From Galeruca laticollis (Eukaryota > Arthropoda > Insecta > Coleoptera > Chrysomelidae): a stretch of 64,000 nt of DNA. Where the stretch lies: positions 43,330,951 to 43,394,950 of the forward strand of contig OY998178.1 in NCBI GenBank assembly GCA_963921935.1. The letters are read 5' to 3'. The notes below the pieces were generated by a model. The model worked only from the letters and a program-made list of their open reading frames with translations. It made no database searches and was not told the origin of the DNA. The position numbers and the translations under genes are program-made. This document shows, piece by piece, positions 21,584 to 33,172 of this stretch; positions within the stretch are counted from its first letter, which is position 1; every line of letters begins with the position of its first letter.

Positions 21584-22288
21584 AACTTTTTAGAATTTTC
21601 AATAACTTTTATCATATTGTGGAATTAACTAGAGACCGTGAGTTTCATTTAAAAACACTAATAAAAAATTTATTGACGTTTTGCACGACCCATCTCGAGT
21701 TTTTAATGGTGATAAGACAGGGTTCCAGCTTTGTGCATCTACAGTTCGGATACTTGCAGAAAAGGGAACGAAAAATGTATATACAGTTGAAAAAGGATCA
21801 TCGAAAGAAAATGTTACATAATGTTCACTTTTGCGGCCGACGGAACAACATACTCCCCTATGATAGTATATTCCTATAAAAGGATTCCAGAGAAGATTGC
21901 TCAATGTGTACCGCCGGAATGGGGTATTGCGAGAAGTGATAATGGTTGGATGACTGCAGAGGTTTTCTATGAGTATTTGGCCAACGTGTTTCATCCATAT
22001 TTAGTTAAAAATAAAATAACTTTGCCTGTAATTTAATTTGCGGATGGCCACAAATCTCACATAAAATATGATTTGAGCTTGTTTTGCAACAAATTACAAA
22101 TAGAGCTTATTGCTTTATATCCACTACTCGCATCTTGCAACCTGCAAATGTTGCAGCATTCTGTCCAATCAAAGCAAGTTGGCGTAAAACTGTGAGACAG
22201 TTCTATTTAGAAAATCCTGGAGAAATGGTAAATAAAGCAAATATCGCTTCCTTCTTAAAAAACGTAGTGGACAGTGTAAAAGCAGAAA

Positions 22289-22857
22289 GAAAGAAATGCC
22301 TGTGGATATGGTGTACACACTAGATGTAAATTGAGTGAATGAAAACGACGAATACTCAGTGTGTATTAGTTTATTACTTTCCGGCTAAGCGCTTTCGGCT
22401 ATTAAGCCATTATCAAAGCCGTCGTCATTTAAAAAAGTAGTTGTCAAAGCCATCAAGTTGATTAAAAACAATACTCAAGATAGAATCATCGTTATGATTG
22501 AGTCATTGGAATAAAAATATTAAAAAACCCTATTGGAAGGGTGTAAAATTATAATTCACATGATGTAAATTCACTCAAAATTAAAAAACAGTTTTTTAAT
22601 TTTGAGTGATTTTACATCATGTGAATTATAATTTTTCACCCTTCCAATAGGGTTTTTTAATATTTTTATTCCAATCACTCAATCATAACGATGATTCTAT
22701 CTATCTTGAGTATTGTTTTTAATCAACTTGATGGCTTTGACAACTACTTTTTTAAATGACGACGGCTTTGATAATGGCTTAATAGCCGAAAGCGCTTAGC
22801 CGGAAAGTAATAAACTAATACACACTGAGTATTCGTCGTTTTCATTCACTCAATTTG
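22289..22857. mobile_element. Foldback (long palindrome) with 10-bp TSD inside pogo
   Basis: AAAGCAGAAA flanks the insert (22279-22288 and 22858-22867), and the pogo frame is continuous across it. From about 22328 to 22856 the sequence is a near-perfect palindrome with arms of ~260 bp and centre near 22592. A short asymmetric piece (22289-22327) precedes the left arm. Each arm contains, about 65-90 bp from its outer edge, a segment of the form TTTGATAAT-GGCT-TAAT-AGCC-GAAA, which resembles the PLE hammerhead region in layout. It is probably a head-to-head pair of PLE-type termini. Confidence 0.75.
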
Positions 22858-23932
22858 AAAGCAGAAACTCTTAAAAACGGATTTAGACGATGTGGATTAT
22901 ACTCTTTCAATCATGATGCAGTCGATTATACAAAGTACTGGGATCAACTACCTACTGTAAATAACTATTCTACACAAAATACTAATGCTCAAAACCTAGA
23001 ACCTAATCAAACTTTGTCTTTTAAGAAATTTGTCAAAATTGTAGTAAAACCCCTGATAGACAAATTTAGTAAGACATATTTTACCAACGGGGAGGATGAA
23101 AACTAAAATAAAATATAATCAATATGGAAACATTTTCACTCCCCAGACAATAACACATTAACTGATTTTACATTAGAGGATAATTCTGTATTTGTTAAAG
23201 AATTAGAAAACAATATTAATACGATTCAACAGACAACATTTGAGGTACCAGATGTCAATGAAATGTCCAGTAGTTTTATATCAGTTTTTCCATCCGGTAG
23301 TGTACCTTTAGCAACTGAAATTGATTTAAACTCCAACCATCCTGAGGAGTCTATTCCATGCTGCAGTACGCAAGATAATAGCCCTTTGAAGCCACAAGAT
23401 AAAAGTTCGGAAATAACTACATTGTCACCATTTTTATTTTGTCCAAACTCCCCGAAACGAAAAAATAACCGGCAGATTGAGAGGACACCATACGCTGTAA
23501 CTTCAGGGAAGTACTTGAAAATGTGTGAAGTAAAACGTGCCATAGAATTTGAAAAAGAAAAAGAGAAGAAGAAGAGAAAACGTGAAGAGAAAAATCAGGA
23601 ACAATTAGAAAAGAAAGCCGAAAAATTAAAGAAAGATTAACAAAAAGAAAACTTGAAAATTGTATGTGGTAAATGCTCAAAATTGGTACGGAAAAATGGG
23701 CTGGTTTGTACCGGTTGCAATAATCATTTCCATGGTTCTTGTGTTCCTTTAACACATGGAGATAATATACCGGATGATGGAGATGATTATTTGTACAATA
23801 TTTGTTATAAAGAAAACTCTGACGATAATGAATGGGATAATAGCATAAGTTAAAACGAAAACAATACTAAAAGCGACATAGATGAGTTGTACTCATTATA
23901 TCAAACAGAAACAGAAAGAGAATAAACATGAA

Positions 23933-24040
23933 ATAGTATATTACACACCGAGGTGGGAAGTAATTCATTCCTGTCGTGAGATCAGTTAGTTAACCGAGAC
24001 GCGACAGGAATGAGACTTCCTACCGAGGTTTGTATACTAT
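23933..24040. repeat. 108-bp hairpin at Crypton left end
   Basis: Outer arms ATAGTATA...TATACTAT. Inner arms include ACACCGAGGTGGGAAGT against ACTTCCTACCGAGGT, and CATTCCTGTCG against CGACAGGAATG. The loop is about 18 bp near 23982-24000. The two arms match at about 40 of 45 positions by eye. Confidence 0.85.
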
Positions 24041-24283
24041 TTTATTTACAACCATCATATTTCGATCAAAATTCATAAATCTCTATTTCGTTCTGAACAT
24101 TCCTAAAATATTACATTTAACGACAAATTACCAAGAACGCGGTTTCTCAGAATAATCAAGTAGATATATTGTTACCGTGACTACGGGGTATACAATTGTC
24201 ACCAAAATGAGTAAATGTCAGATAAAGTCAATAAATGTCAGATAAAGTTTGATATTAAATTCTCGAATTATAAATTGAAAACC

Positions 24284-25473
24284 ATGTCTTCCGACGAAGA
24301 ATTTATGGATTGTACCCCAACAGAAGTACGACAGGCTGCTCACGCAGCAGCCCAGGGCTTGGTGCCAGAGAAAAGTAAGCATCGGTATCCAAAATCCATT
24401 AAATTATACAGGAAGTGGTGCGAAGAAAAAAAAGGTTAAAAATATCGTTTCCGAAAGTGTACTCCTGGCATATTTTGGAGAACATACCAGACAAAAGAAG
24501 CCGTCTAATTTGTGGGCAATGTACAGTATGATTCGAACGATGCTAGAAATTGAAGAAAAAACTGATATTTCGAAACATGGGAAACTGCTAGCGTTTCTAA
24601 AACGACAAAATGTGGGTTTTAGGCCCAAGAAATCGAACGTATTTTCGAGGAAGAATATAGAGGATTTTTTAAATTAAGCTCCAAATAATCTTCTACCGAT
24701 GAACGTAAGTTATTATTTGTGATTCTTTAAATAAGTATTTAAAAAAAAAACGTGTTTGAGCTAATACAAGTATACTGGTATTATGGTATAAATTTTTCTT
24801 ATTGTTTTAGGTAGCAATAATAATAGGCGTATCTGGAGCTTGTCGGACGGACGAATTAGTGAAAATGTTGGATGTGGCTTTTTTTGAAGAAAAAATTTCG
24901 TTTGAGATTCCAGATTCTAAAACACATACAAATAGATCATTTCTCATTACTGATCCAGTATGGGTGAAGATCATTCGAGACTACATAAATTTGAGAAAAA
25001 ACATAGAAAACGATAGATTTTTTGTTCAGTTCAGAGGAGGAATAGCAAGAAATCAACCAATTGGACACAATACAATAGCTGATTTTCCCCAAAAAATTGC
25101 TACTTTTTTGAATTTAGAGAACTGGAAAGGCTTCACAGGACACGCACTCAGAAGAACCGCCGCTACGTTACTTGCCAACAGTGGTGCAAGTGTACTCCAA
25201 TTAAAAAGCCTGGGAGGATGGAAATCTAGTACTGTGGCAGAAGGTTATGTGGATGGCTCAATAGAGAATAAAACGAAAACTGCCACTATGCTGTCCCAAT
25301 GTGCCATGTCTTCTGTAGCTATTGCAAGTAGTTCACAAACCTCAGTCATTCAACATGAAATTAATTTGTCGCCCAAAGAGACAACTGTTGGAGGGTCCAG
25401 CGCTGGTACAGACCTAAGAATTTCAATAAAAGCTTACGATAATTCAAATTTAACAATTAATATCAATAACTAG
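24284..25473 (+). pseudogene. Crypton tyrosine recombinase with intron (one frameshift, one stop)
   Basis: The start MSSDEEFMDCTPTEV leads to YPKSIKLYRKWCEEKK, the usual N-terminal SAM-like region, and a frameshift follows in an A run near 24430. A stop (TAA at 24674-24676) sits just before an intron with GTAAGT at 24705 and TTTTAG ending at 24810. The catalytic domain after the intron is open: GACRTDELVK (Arg I), GHALRRTAATLLA (His-x-x-Arg), GGWKSSTVAEGYV (Trp and nucleophilic Tyr). So all active-site residues are visible, but the N-terminal half is broken. Role: cut-and-paste by strand exchange without DDE chemistry. Confidence 0.88.
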
Positions 25474-25589
25474 TTTGAGGGCGGGAAGTGAGGGCGGTTA
25501 GTAGAGGTGTGTAATGTGACACTTCCCAACCTTCAATGACGTTAGTAATGACTGCATTACATATATGGTTGTAAATAAATTAGTTAACA

Positions 25590-26500
25590 TTTTTACCTCA
25601 AAGATAATCAATAAAATAGTGTCCAATAACTATATTTTTTATGTCCCATTATTGTGAAAATGTGTCCAATAACTAATTTTTCCCAAAATTAAAACATAAT
25701 TCATCATAACTTTATTACCAGTTAATATTTGTGTCTGATAATTGTTAGGAATATAGTACAAAATTTATAACTTATTCTGAAACTTTTATTTGGCTCGTAT
25801 CTCAAAAAGCAAACTTTTTTCAGCGTGTGAAATATTTTTTTTCCTTAACTGTTCAATTACTGTATCATTTACCCTACATCTAGTCACCTCTATATTTTTC
25901 GTTTCTATGCATTGGTTGGGGATTGTAAATCTACATTCTGCAGAATTCCATCATAAACACCTTAATTGTCGTCAAGATGTATAATCCCATTAAAAAGATT
26001 ATGCTTCAGAGGAATGGATACATTTTTCGAATAGAGCTATGGAAATAATATCATGAGTTACTCACGAGATTAGACTGGAAATTTCACGCTGAAATTAACT
26101 CAAGATGCTTGCTCAATCTTGTAGATGCTTCTCCATGCCAGTATTTCCCTTATATGTAATTAAAATTTATTATAATACTTGAGTGAATTAATTTTATAAG
26201 ACACTGCAGGGAAAATTATCATTTGTTATATTCGCGTCGAAAAAACGGCTATAATAACCTCAAAGTTATACCAAGCACACTTTACATTATTTAGTATGCG
26301 AGGCGCGTTTCGTTTACCAACTTTTCTTCTTCAGCGACCTAAAATAAACTAAGGATTACACAGAAACGTCCGTCAGTTGGTGTTCCAATTTAACTTCAAA
26401 GTTGATGTTACGTGGATTTTCTATTAACTTTATACTTCCAAAGCATATATAATTGAAATGAGACTGATGTGAAAAATTTCTATCTATATTCATTAACATC
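25590..26500. other. Non-coding stretch with pogo end motifs and unassigned DNA
   Basis: GTCCAATAACT occurs at about 25621 and 25667, likely the right subterminal motifs of pogo. After 25690 no gene is recognised. Confidence 0.4.
26308..26334 (-). ncRNA. Possible degenerate hammerhead-like/PLE terminal motif
   Basis: On the minus strand CTGAAGA (26328-26334) is followed by a weak stem and GAAACG (26306-26311). The CUGAAGA...CGAAACG pattern is seen at PLE ends, but stem II has only about three pairs and no coding sequence is nearby. Confidence 0.25.
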
Positions 26501-26655
26501 TCAGTACTTCTGAATTAATCAGTTTCAAAATATAATAAATCAAGCTTTTTACGAATTTGTCAGAGTTCCTAAATGCAATTTTTTTTTATTTCGAATCAGA
26601 TTGCCTTTTTTCGGATTAATTTTCGTTATCACCGCTGCAAAAGCGTAGTAATATT
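26500..26655 (+). repeat. Dispersed direct repeat, also at about 42010-42150
   Basis: Shared blocks include ATCAGTTTGAAAATAT (approximate), TCGTCAGAGTTCCTAAA (approximate), AATCAGTTCGCCTTT-like and ATCACCGCCACAAAAGCGT-like stretches. The two copies are diverged, in the same orientation, and bracket the 26.7-41.8 kb block. Confidence 0.6.
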
Positions 26656-26906
26656 ATTAATTATTAGACCGGGCGCTGAGAAACATTTTGTTAGCAGAAA
26701 CCGATGGACACATTCTAATTGATGATTCGAGTTTAGAAAGAGTTAAAAAAACAATATTGTGGAGGTTGCCGGACGGAATTGTGGTCCAGTTTTTTTTTTC
26801 GGCCCTATACTAGGAGTTATAGGTTCCATCGTTGTAACTGTGAAAAAAAACGTTGTTCTTGACTATTAAAAGGTTGTTTGGGTAAGGTATGACATGAAAA
26901 ATGTTA

Positions 26907-29655
26907 CAGGGTGTCCCAAATTGGTGTGTTTTGCAGGGTATCTCGTAAACTAAAAGAGATAGAAGAAAAGCAGTTAAGATGTTATGACTTCTTTTTTTGT
27001 TAAAGTAACGATAGCCTAATTAAATCTTTAGTAACTCCCTGCAGTTGGAAGATACAGGGCGATTATTGAAAACTGTCGAAAACTACAAAGTACTATAACT
27101 TCTTAATTAAGAAAAATATAGAAAAACGTTATGAAAACTTTCGATAGATATAATATTAAAGAGTTCAGTGGCGCACAAAATTTTTGTGTTAGGGGGCACA
27201 CTAAGGAAATATAATGCAAACTTATGTTTTTTTAAATGGGACACCCTGTATATTTTGACGTTTTTCGTTTTCTTTTTTAAGTCTCATTCACCTGATATGA
27301 CATATTATATATCCATTTTCAATGGTTGGAGCTACAGTGCAAATAAACCATTTATGGATGTTATCAATCAGTTGAAACACTCTTAAAAAATTGAACACTC
27401 AGTAACGAAATTTAACATTTTATTACAAGGATACTGATGGGTGACAATTTTATTTATCAAAATTATAATTAATAAAAAATAAAACCAGACTAAAAAATAA
27501 AAACAATAAACTTATGAAACAACAAGAAATATTGTAACAACTAATCTACCTATAACTAATTTTATTAGAATGTAAAAATTACATTAAATGTTCAAAATGT
27601 CATCCGTTTTCATTGATTAAAAAGTTTTTCGTTTAAATAATCTTCAACCAATTCAGCATTACCAAAAATAAAATCAGTGAACAGTGAAACAAAGTAGGTA
27701 AATATAGCTGATTATTGATTTTAAGTTATTATTTTGGAATTATTGAATCCGTTTTTTGGTAAATAACATCACGAAATAAGATGTCTGTATTTTTTTACCG
27801 ATTTTACTTTTATTTCTAATTATGTTTAACCCGATATGTTGTTATATTTTAGTTTGTTTACCTCAATTGACATGATTGTTATATCTTATAAGAATGTTGA
27901 TTTCATCAATTAGGCTTTGCTCCTCTTACCATTGAAAATGAAACAAAACCTGTGTTACCTGTCAGAAATAATTTCACGACGTGCAGTCTTGTCAACAAAA
28001 TGAATTTTGAAAATTATGAAAAATATGATATGCATGTGGCATATATTGAATGTCAAAAGAATGTTGTTGATGCGTGTGAATTATATTTTCAACGAAATCC
28101 AGAAAGAAGGCAACCTGACAAGAGAATTTTTAAAAAACTCGATTCAAATTTAATCGAGTATGGATGTTTTGTGAAACCACGGCGTAAGTACGAAAAGAAT
28201 CATGAAGAAAGAGAGGTAAATACGTTGGGATATATCCAAGCACATCATGAATCTTCTCTACGTCAAATTGAAAATGAAATATGTGTTCCAACAACTACTG
28301 CAGGAAGGATTTTAAAGAAATATAAATTTAGGCCTTATCGGACATCCGTGCGTCAAAAATTATACCCAAACCATTTTTTGAGAAGAACACAATTTGCACA
28401 GTGGTATATAGGAAAATGTAATGAACATCCAAATTTTTATTCAAAGGTAATATTTAGCGATGAATCTCGCATAAGCAGTGCAGGAATATTTAACAGACAT
28501 AATGAAGTATATTGGAACGACTCAAATCCACACTTAGTTCAGGGGATCAGGAGACAAGGCAGATTCGGCTTTACCGTTAGTTGTTTTGTCAAACATAATA
28601 AATTAGTTTATCATATATTTGATGATAAACTAACTGCTGCTGGATATATAGATATCTTGGAAATAAACTCACACCAACTTTTGGAAGAGGAAGTGTTGGC
28701 TGAGGCTGAGGGACACGTTTTGGTTCCAACAAGATGGAGCACCTGCCCATAATGCTCTATTCATTGGAGATTATTTAAACGAAAAAGTTCCTAATCGGTG
28801 GATTGGTACTTATGGACCGGTTAGGTGCCCCCCTCGTTCTCCGGAAGTAAATCCTCCTGATTTTTTTATTTGGGGATTTTTAAAAAATAATATTTACAAG
28901 ACTTCGAGAGTAGGGAAGATTTATTACAAAATATTCATGCCGCATTTAGAAAAATAAAGCCAGTGCACATTCTCAATTGTGTGTACTTTTTACATTCTAA
29001 TAAAATTAGTTATAGGTAGATTAGTTGTTACAATATTTCTTGTTGTTTCATAAGTTTATTGTTCTTATTTTTTTAATCTGGTTTTATTTCTCATTAATTA
29101 TAATTTTGATAAATAAAATTGTCACCCATCAGTATCCCTATAATAAAATGTTAAATTTCGTTACCGAGTGTTCAATTTTTTAAGGGTGTTTCACATGATA
29201 ACATCCATAAATGGTTTATTTGCACTGTAGCTCCAACCATTGAAAATGGATATATAATATGTCATATCAGGTGAATGAGACTTAAAAAAGAAAACGAAAA
29301 ACGTCAAAATATACAGGGTGTCCCATTTAGAAAAACATAAGTTTGCATTATATTTCCTTAGTGAGCCCCCTAACAAAAAAAGTCTGTGCGCCACTGAACT
29401 CTTTAATATTATATCTATCGAAAGTTTTCATAACGTTTTCTTATATTTTTCTTAATTAAGAAGTTATAGTACTTTGTAGTTTTCGACAGTTTTCAATAAT
29501 CGCCCTGTATCTTCCAACTGCAGGGAGTTACTAAATATTTAATTACGCTATCGTTACTTTAACAAAAAAATAAGTCATAACATCTTAACTGCTTTTCTTC
29601 TATCTCTTTTAGTTTACGAGATACCCTGCAAAACACACCAATTTGGGACACCCTG
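26907..29655 (+). mobile_element. Tc1/mariner-type element A with ~0.7-kb TIRs, TA target
   Basis: TA lies at 26905-26906 and 29656-29657. The ends are CAGGGTGTCCCAAATTGG inverted. The TIRs extend to about 27600 and 28980, so almost half of the 2749-bp element is inverted repeat, with only small differences between arms. Internal copies of the GGACACCCTG motif occur at about 27238 and 29315. The transposase lies between the arms on the plus strand. Confidence 0.93.
28000..29020 (+). pseudogene. DDE_3 transposase of mariner A (frameshifted)
   Basis: The likely start is MNFENYEKYDMH; an upstream in-frame Met at 27952 is possible. The N-terminal helix-turn-helix region (ECQKNVVDACELYFQRNPER) is the type often called DUF4817. 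The DDE part shows VIFSDESRIS (first Asp). After a frameshift near 28715 come QQDGAPAHN (second Asp) and CPPRSPEVNPPDFFIWG (Glu), 36 residues apart. A further shift near 28895 displaces the C-terminal KIKPVHILNCV. Catalytic residues survive but the frame is broken twice. Confidence 0.85.
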
Positions 29656-29657
29656 TA

Positions 29658-30140
29658 CAACATTTTTGTAATTTTTGGAAAAATTTCAGTTTTTTAACAC
29701 GATACAGCCTCTGGAGTATATAAAAGTGATCAATTTTATGATTGGATATTATTCAGAGCGTCTCAAAGATGAACTCAATCAATGTTCACCTCACTAAAGT
29801 CAGTACAACGGGTGCTATGGTACTTGAAGTAACAAATTTTTGTCATTTTTGGAGAATTTTCAGTTTGTTAGCACAATACAGTCTCCCGAGTGTATACAAG
29901 TGACCAATTTTATGATTGAATATTGCTCAAGGTGTCTCACAAAAATATCCTAATGATGTTCAGCTGACGATAGCGAGTACAGCGGGTCCTATAAATCCAG
30001 ATATACTACATTTTTGGTTATTTTTGGAGAAATTTCGGTTTGTTAGCATGATACATCCCCAAAGTATATACAAGTGACAATTTGATGATGTTCAGAGCCA
30101 CAGATGCGGAAAAGTTAGTTTTAACATTTGAAACCGTTTA
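29658..30140 (-). mobile_element. Array element, copy 4 (partial), inserted in the unassigned gene
   Basis: Read on the minus strand it starts AAACGGTTTCAAATG with ACTTTTCCGC following, then runs into ~174-bp units (about 30080, 29935 and 29760). It is cut at its other end by mariner A. It interrupts the C-terminal coding region of the unassigned minus-strand gene at about 30141. Confidence 0.8.
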
Positions 30141-31388
30141 TTTTCGCTATCATTTACTTTGTGAATCTCGATTGGTAATGCTGATTCCGTACATTTCCTG
30201 TAGAACCCTTCATGGTCAAAGATGTATGTAGGGTAATCAAGAATTTCATGCGATAAGAACTGTCTCAGATCAAGTTCACGTTCAGATGCTAGCATAAATG
30301 ATTGTTGAAATTCAGTATTATCGGTTATGGTTTCTACTTTTGTATCACTTCTTGAAGATTGTTTCTCTCTGACGGGTTTGTAGTTGAAATTATAAAATGG
30401 TTTTTTTCACAAGTGGGTCAAACACGTATTTCTTATTTAATTCAAACCGTCCAGTTTCGTACTCTTTAATCATCGATTCTCCTGTTTCTTTTATATTTAG
30501 CAAACATTTTGCAGTATTTTCATCTGCAAGAGCTTCGGTGTAATTATTGTGAAGACCAAGGTCTACATCGATATTAAATATGTTGCAACTTGTTAAGGAT
30601 ACAATCAAGCATTGAATGTTTTTTTGGTCCTTCGCTATTCGTGCTTTACTCCACTCAGTATGAAAGGATGAATCATTGTCGCCGGTAGCATCACCTATCT
30701 GAACGTTTGATGATATAGCATTGTGAATTGTATTTTTGACAGGATATAAAAGTAACCACCGTTGAGTTGCATCTTGATTTTCAGTTATTCCTATCAAGCC
30801 TCCAGTTATAGTAGATGATCGATTTTGAGATGGCTCGAGGGCCATATCGCAACCAATAGAGTTACATTTACCTGCTGTTCTCTTAAATGACAGCATACCT
30901 TTCCGCAAATTGTCGATAACGAAACATGGTAATTTAATCATATCAAATAAAGTGTGATTCCGCGAATGTAATTCATATGATTCATAGCAAAAATGTACGG
31001 CAGGATTCTTCGCGTGGCTTGTAAATGGAAGTCATAATCACAGTTTCCGTCGGCTTCGACTGAATCCAATAAAATTTCAACCATATCGCAGTAATCATTG
31101 TAGTACTTAAAAGTTTCGCTACGAGCACTCATATCTCGCAGATAATTGGAAAATTTCAACAAGAAGTTACCAATAGTATCTGAATATTCATTTTTTTTCA
31201 ATCAAACTTTCATGATCTTTATCAACGATTGCCTCCCGAATCTCTTGTAGACACATATTTAATAGTTCGACATCACTCAGTGATACGGTCATATGATCAA
31301 CAAATTGTTTCAACTGTATGCTCCTTAGTGCTTCGTATGCAAGTTTATGTGCTCGAATACCCCGGTTTTATTGTGTACTTTTAAGGAT
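30141..31388 (-). pseudogene. Unassigned transposon gene, C-terminal half
   Basis: Minus-strand blocks in order are: LAYEALRSIQLKQFVDHMTVSL (frameshifted, ~31330), a segment with YYNDYCDMVEILLDSVEADG and FHLQATRRILPYIFAMNHMN (31201-30938), then TAGKCNSIGCDMALEPSQNR and GGLIGITENQDATQRWLL (30941-30390), and finally LSHEILDYPTYIFDHEGFYRK (30295-30141). I recall similar multi-copy proteins in many animal genomes, presumed mobile, but cannot name the family. The piece is broken by stops and truncated by the array element. Confidence 0.6.
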
Positions 31389-31607
31389 AGCGGAATAGTA
31401 TATTATATAACAAGCAAAATTCTACACGAGTAGAAAGATTTCTACGAGTGTAGAATTTTGAATTCCACCCGTGTTTTAGACTATACTTTTTCTACGACTA
31501 TCAAATAAAAAACAAAAAACAAACGAACAAATATAACTTTATTAATAATTAAAAATTGAAAATATCTGCTTATATTTGTTTTTTTATTTTCCTTGTCTGG
31601 ATTAGTG

Positions 31608-31608
<1 letters not shown>

Positions 31609-31648
<40 letters not shown>
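31609..31648. repeat. (TA)n microsatellite
   Basis: About 19 TA units directly abut the left end of the PLE-like inverted pair. Confidence 0.98.
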
Positions 31649-32092
31649 TGGGGATAACGGGGATTTCAGTCCAAAGAATAAACGCCAAGATCTTTTATTT
31701 ACAAAATGCCGCCAGGCTTTCGTGTCCTTATGACACTTCTTCAGGGCACTATAATACATATACAAATATAAATATGATTTAAAAATACAGAAATAAATAT
31801 AAGTACTTACATGTAAAATATTTTAAGTAAATTCAGTATAAATAATCATTAAAAAATTTGTAAATGTAAAAATAAATATAATTATAATATACTTGATGTC
31901 ATATTTCACATAAGACAAATCGATACATAATTTGTTTGTTCGTTACTTAGTTATTTTAATTTTTTCAGGTTACTTTATAATTATTTAATGAAGTTTGAAT
32001 TTGTGTCAAAAGGACACGAAAGCTTGGCGGCATTTTGTAAATAAAAGATCTTTGCGTTGATTCTTTGGACTGAAATCCCCGTTATCCCCACC
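31647..32092. mobile_element. Inverted pair of PLE-type termini within (TA)n
   Basis: The left arm starts GGTGGGGATAACGGGG and the right arm ends CCCCGTTATCCCCACC. The arms match over about 95-100 bp, including GATCTTTTATTTACAAAATG and a GGACACGAAAGC segment. Between them are ~240 bp of unmatched AT-rich DNA without coding sequence. TA arrays lie on both sides. This is interpreted as a deleted PLE or a pair of pseudo-LTR ends. Confidence 0.65.
31718..31744 (-). ncRNA. Hammerhead-like core in PLE-type terminus
   Basis: On the minus strand CTGAAGA (31744-31738) is followed by a perfect five-pair stem, GTGTC/GACAC with loop ATAAG, then GAAA (31721-31718). The opposite arm keeps GTGTC...GACACGAAA but has lost the CTGAAGA box (reads TTGAATT). 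Stems I and III are not evident by eye. Confidence 0.42.
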
Positions 32093-32122
32093 TATATAGC
32101 ATTTTTCTCAGTCGTTATATAA

Positions 32123-32127
<5 letters not shown>

Positions 32128-32186
<59 letters not shown>
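32128..32186. repeat. (TA)n microsatellite
   Basis: About 29 TA units, ~35 bp beyond the right arm of the PLE-like inverted pair. Confidence 0.98.
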
Positions 32187-32189
<3 letters not shown>

Positions 32190-32359
32190 TTTATAGTTAC
32201 GCCAGTAATTGTAGAATATTTAAATGTGACTTGTTTAGGTCAATCTTATATTTTTGGTGCGCAATGAGGCAAATATATTTTGTTGCTGAGGGTTGGAACA
32301 AGAATGCCACATATGTGAATTAGGCTAATTTTGTTCATGAAAATTAGTTTCGCTTACTG

Positions 32360-32811
32360 ATAGCTCTTGGTTTTTATCAATTTGCCACACACATTATGCC
32401 TGTCGATACAATTAGGCTGTTCTGTAAGGATTTATCTATGTATCTTTCTGCAAATTCTGTGGATTTCCAGCCCCAGTGTCGTTTTAAGGTTTCTATGTTT
32501 GCCCCAGAATCCACAAGTATTGTTGCTTAGGTCCTGCGGAAACATTGTCCTGTGTATAGTTTTGAGTGTCCTTTTTGAAAATTAATAGAAAAATTGTTTG
32601 TCAGAATATCTTGAGGCCTTAAAGAAATATATTTTTTGAATAAGTGATGAAACTTTCCGGTAATCGTGAATTTTCTGGGGATTTTGGTTTTTGTATCCGG
32701 AACAATAATAACTACTGTAGAACCCAAATCTTTAATATCCTGTATTTTCATTGAGTAGAGTTCATTTTTTCTACAGGCTCCCATGATTCCAATAATCGTA
32801 GGGACCTGAAA
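32360..32811 (-). pseudogene. Crypton tyrosine recombinase catalytic domain, decayed
   Basis: The minus-strand exon begins at VPTIIGIMGACRKNELY (Arg I), preceded by a TTTCAG acceptor at about 32812-32817. It continues DTKTKIPRKFTI, ISLRPQDILTN and GQCFRRT, where the usual His of G-H-x-x-R is Gln. A stop follows, then the frame continues with SGANIETLKRHWGWKSTEFAERYIDKS, keeping Trp and Tyr. It ends near 32360. Confidence 0.8.
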
Positions 32812-33172
32812 CAATTAACATAATACTAGATTGTAAATGTTGTTTTTAGGCCCGGTCTTTTCAAGTGCGAGTAAAATGACTGGAAAATAAATTTATTAGG
32901 ATGTCTTATTTAGGGGGTGTGCACTTATACTTATTTAAAAAAGATACGCGTTCTTCGCGCCATCTATATGTGTCACGAAGAACAAGTCAACTTCGGTTGC
33001 GTTAGGCTGAATAGCCCTAGTAGCTGAGGCCTTTAAATCGAAGAAGGATTTCGGTCGCGTTCGTAAATCTCTTTGACATCCACAGACAAATAATTGAGGT
33101 TAGGCATTCAAATTTTCGCATTATAATTGAATGAATGTATCAATTCATTTGATTTTATTGATTTAATTGAAA

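Larger units (their letters stand above)
20790..21662 (+). mobile_element. Penelope-like element (PLE) fragment inside pogo
   Basis: It is bounded by similar AATAATAAAAATTTT and AATAAAAAATTTATT sequences of the pogo frame, possibly a degenerate duplicated target. It contains a GIY-YIG endonuclease ORF, then ~250 bp of non-coding tail with a hammerhead-like core at 21550-21583. It ends with a ~40-nt terminal block (21623-21662) that is also found at 62220-62262. Confidence 0.75.
20322..23853 (+). pseudogene. pogo/Tigger-like transposase in several pieces
   Basis: The start MSKQPNYDSTQIDKALQEL is a psq-type helix-turn-helix, followed by SVSKIAIPKSTIHF and a CENP-B-like second helix-turn-helix with many stops. 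After an inserted Penelope fragment, the DDE_1 domain resumes near 21670: VFNGDKTGFQLC (first Asp), then PEWGIARSDNGWMTAEVFYEYL and FADGHKSH (second Asp). A foldback interrupts at 22289-22857; the frame then continues with NGFRRCGLYSF. The C-terminal part has a Lys/Glu coiled region (about 23540-23640) and a PHD-like finger (CGKCSKLV, CTGCNNHFHGSC) at 23660-23740. Numerous stops and shifts. Element ends lie roughly at 20165 and 25690, where GTCCAATAACT motifs occur inverted. Confidence 0.8.
23933..25583 (+). mobile_element. Crypton-like element with terminal hairpin and short inverted repeats
   Basis: The left end is a 108-bp hairpin (23933-24040). Immediately inside it is TTTATTTACAACCAT, which recurs inverted at the right end (ATGGTTGTAAATAAA, ending about 25581). 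The right end also has a GGGAAGTG...CACTTCCC hairpin (about 25485-25530). Between lies a tyrosine recombinase gene with one intron. Cryptons are usually described as lacking inverted repeats, so exact boundaries need other copies. Confidence 0.6.

Noticed and set aside
27168..29394. Two similar small ORFs at 27168-27386 (+) and 29191-29394 (-)
   Set aside because: They are the two TIR arms of mariner A read in opposite directions. No coding evidence.
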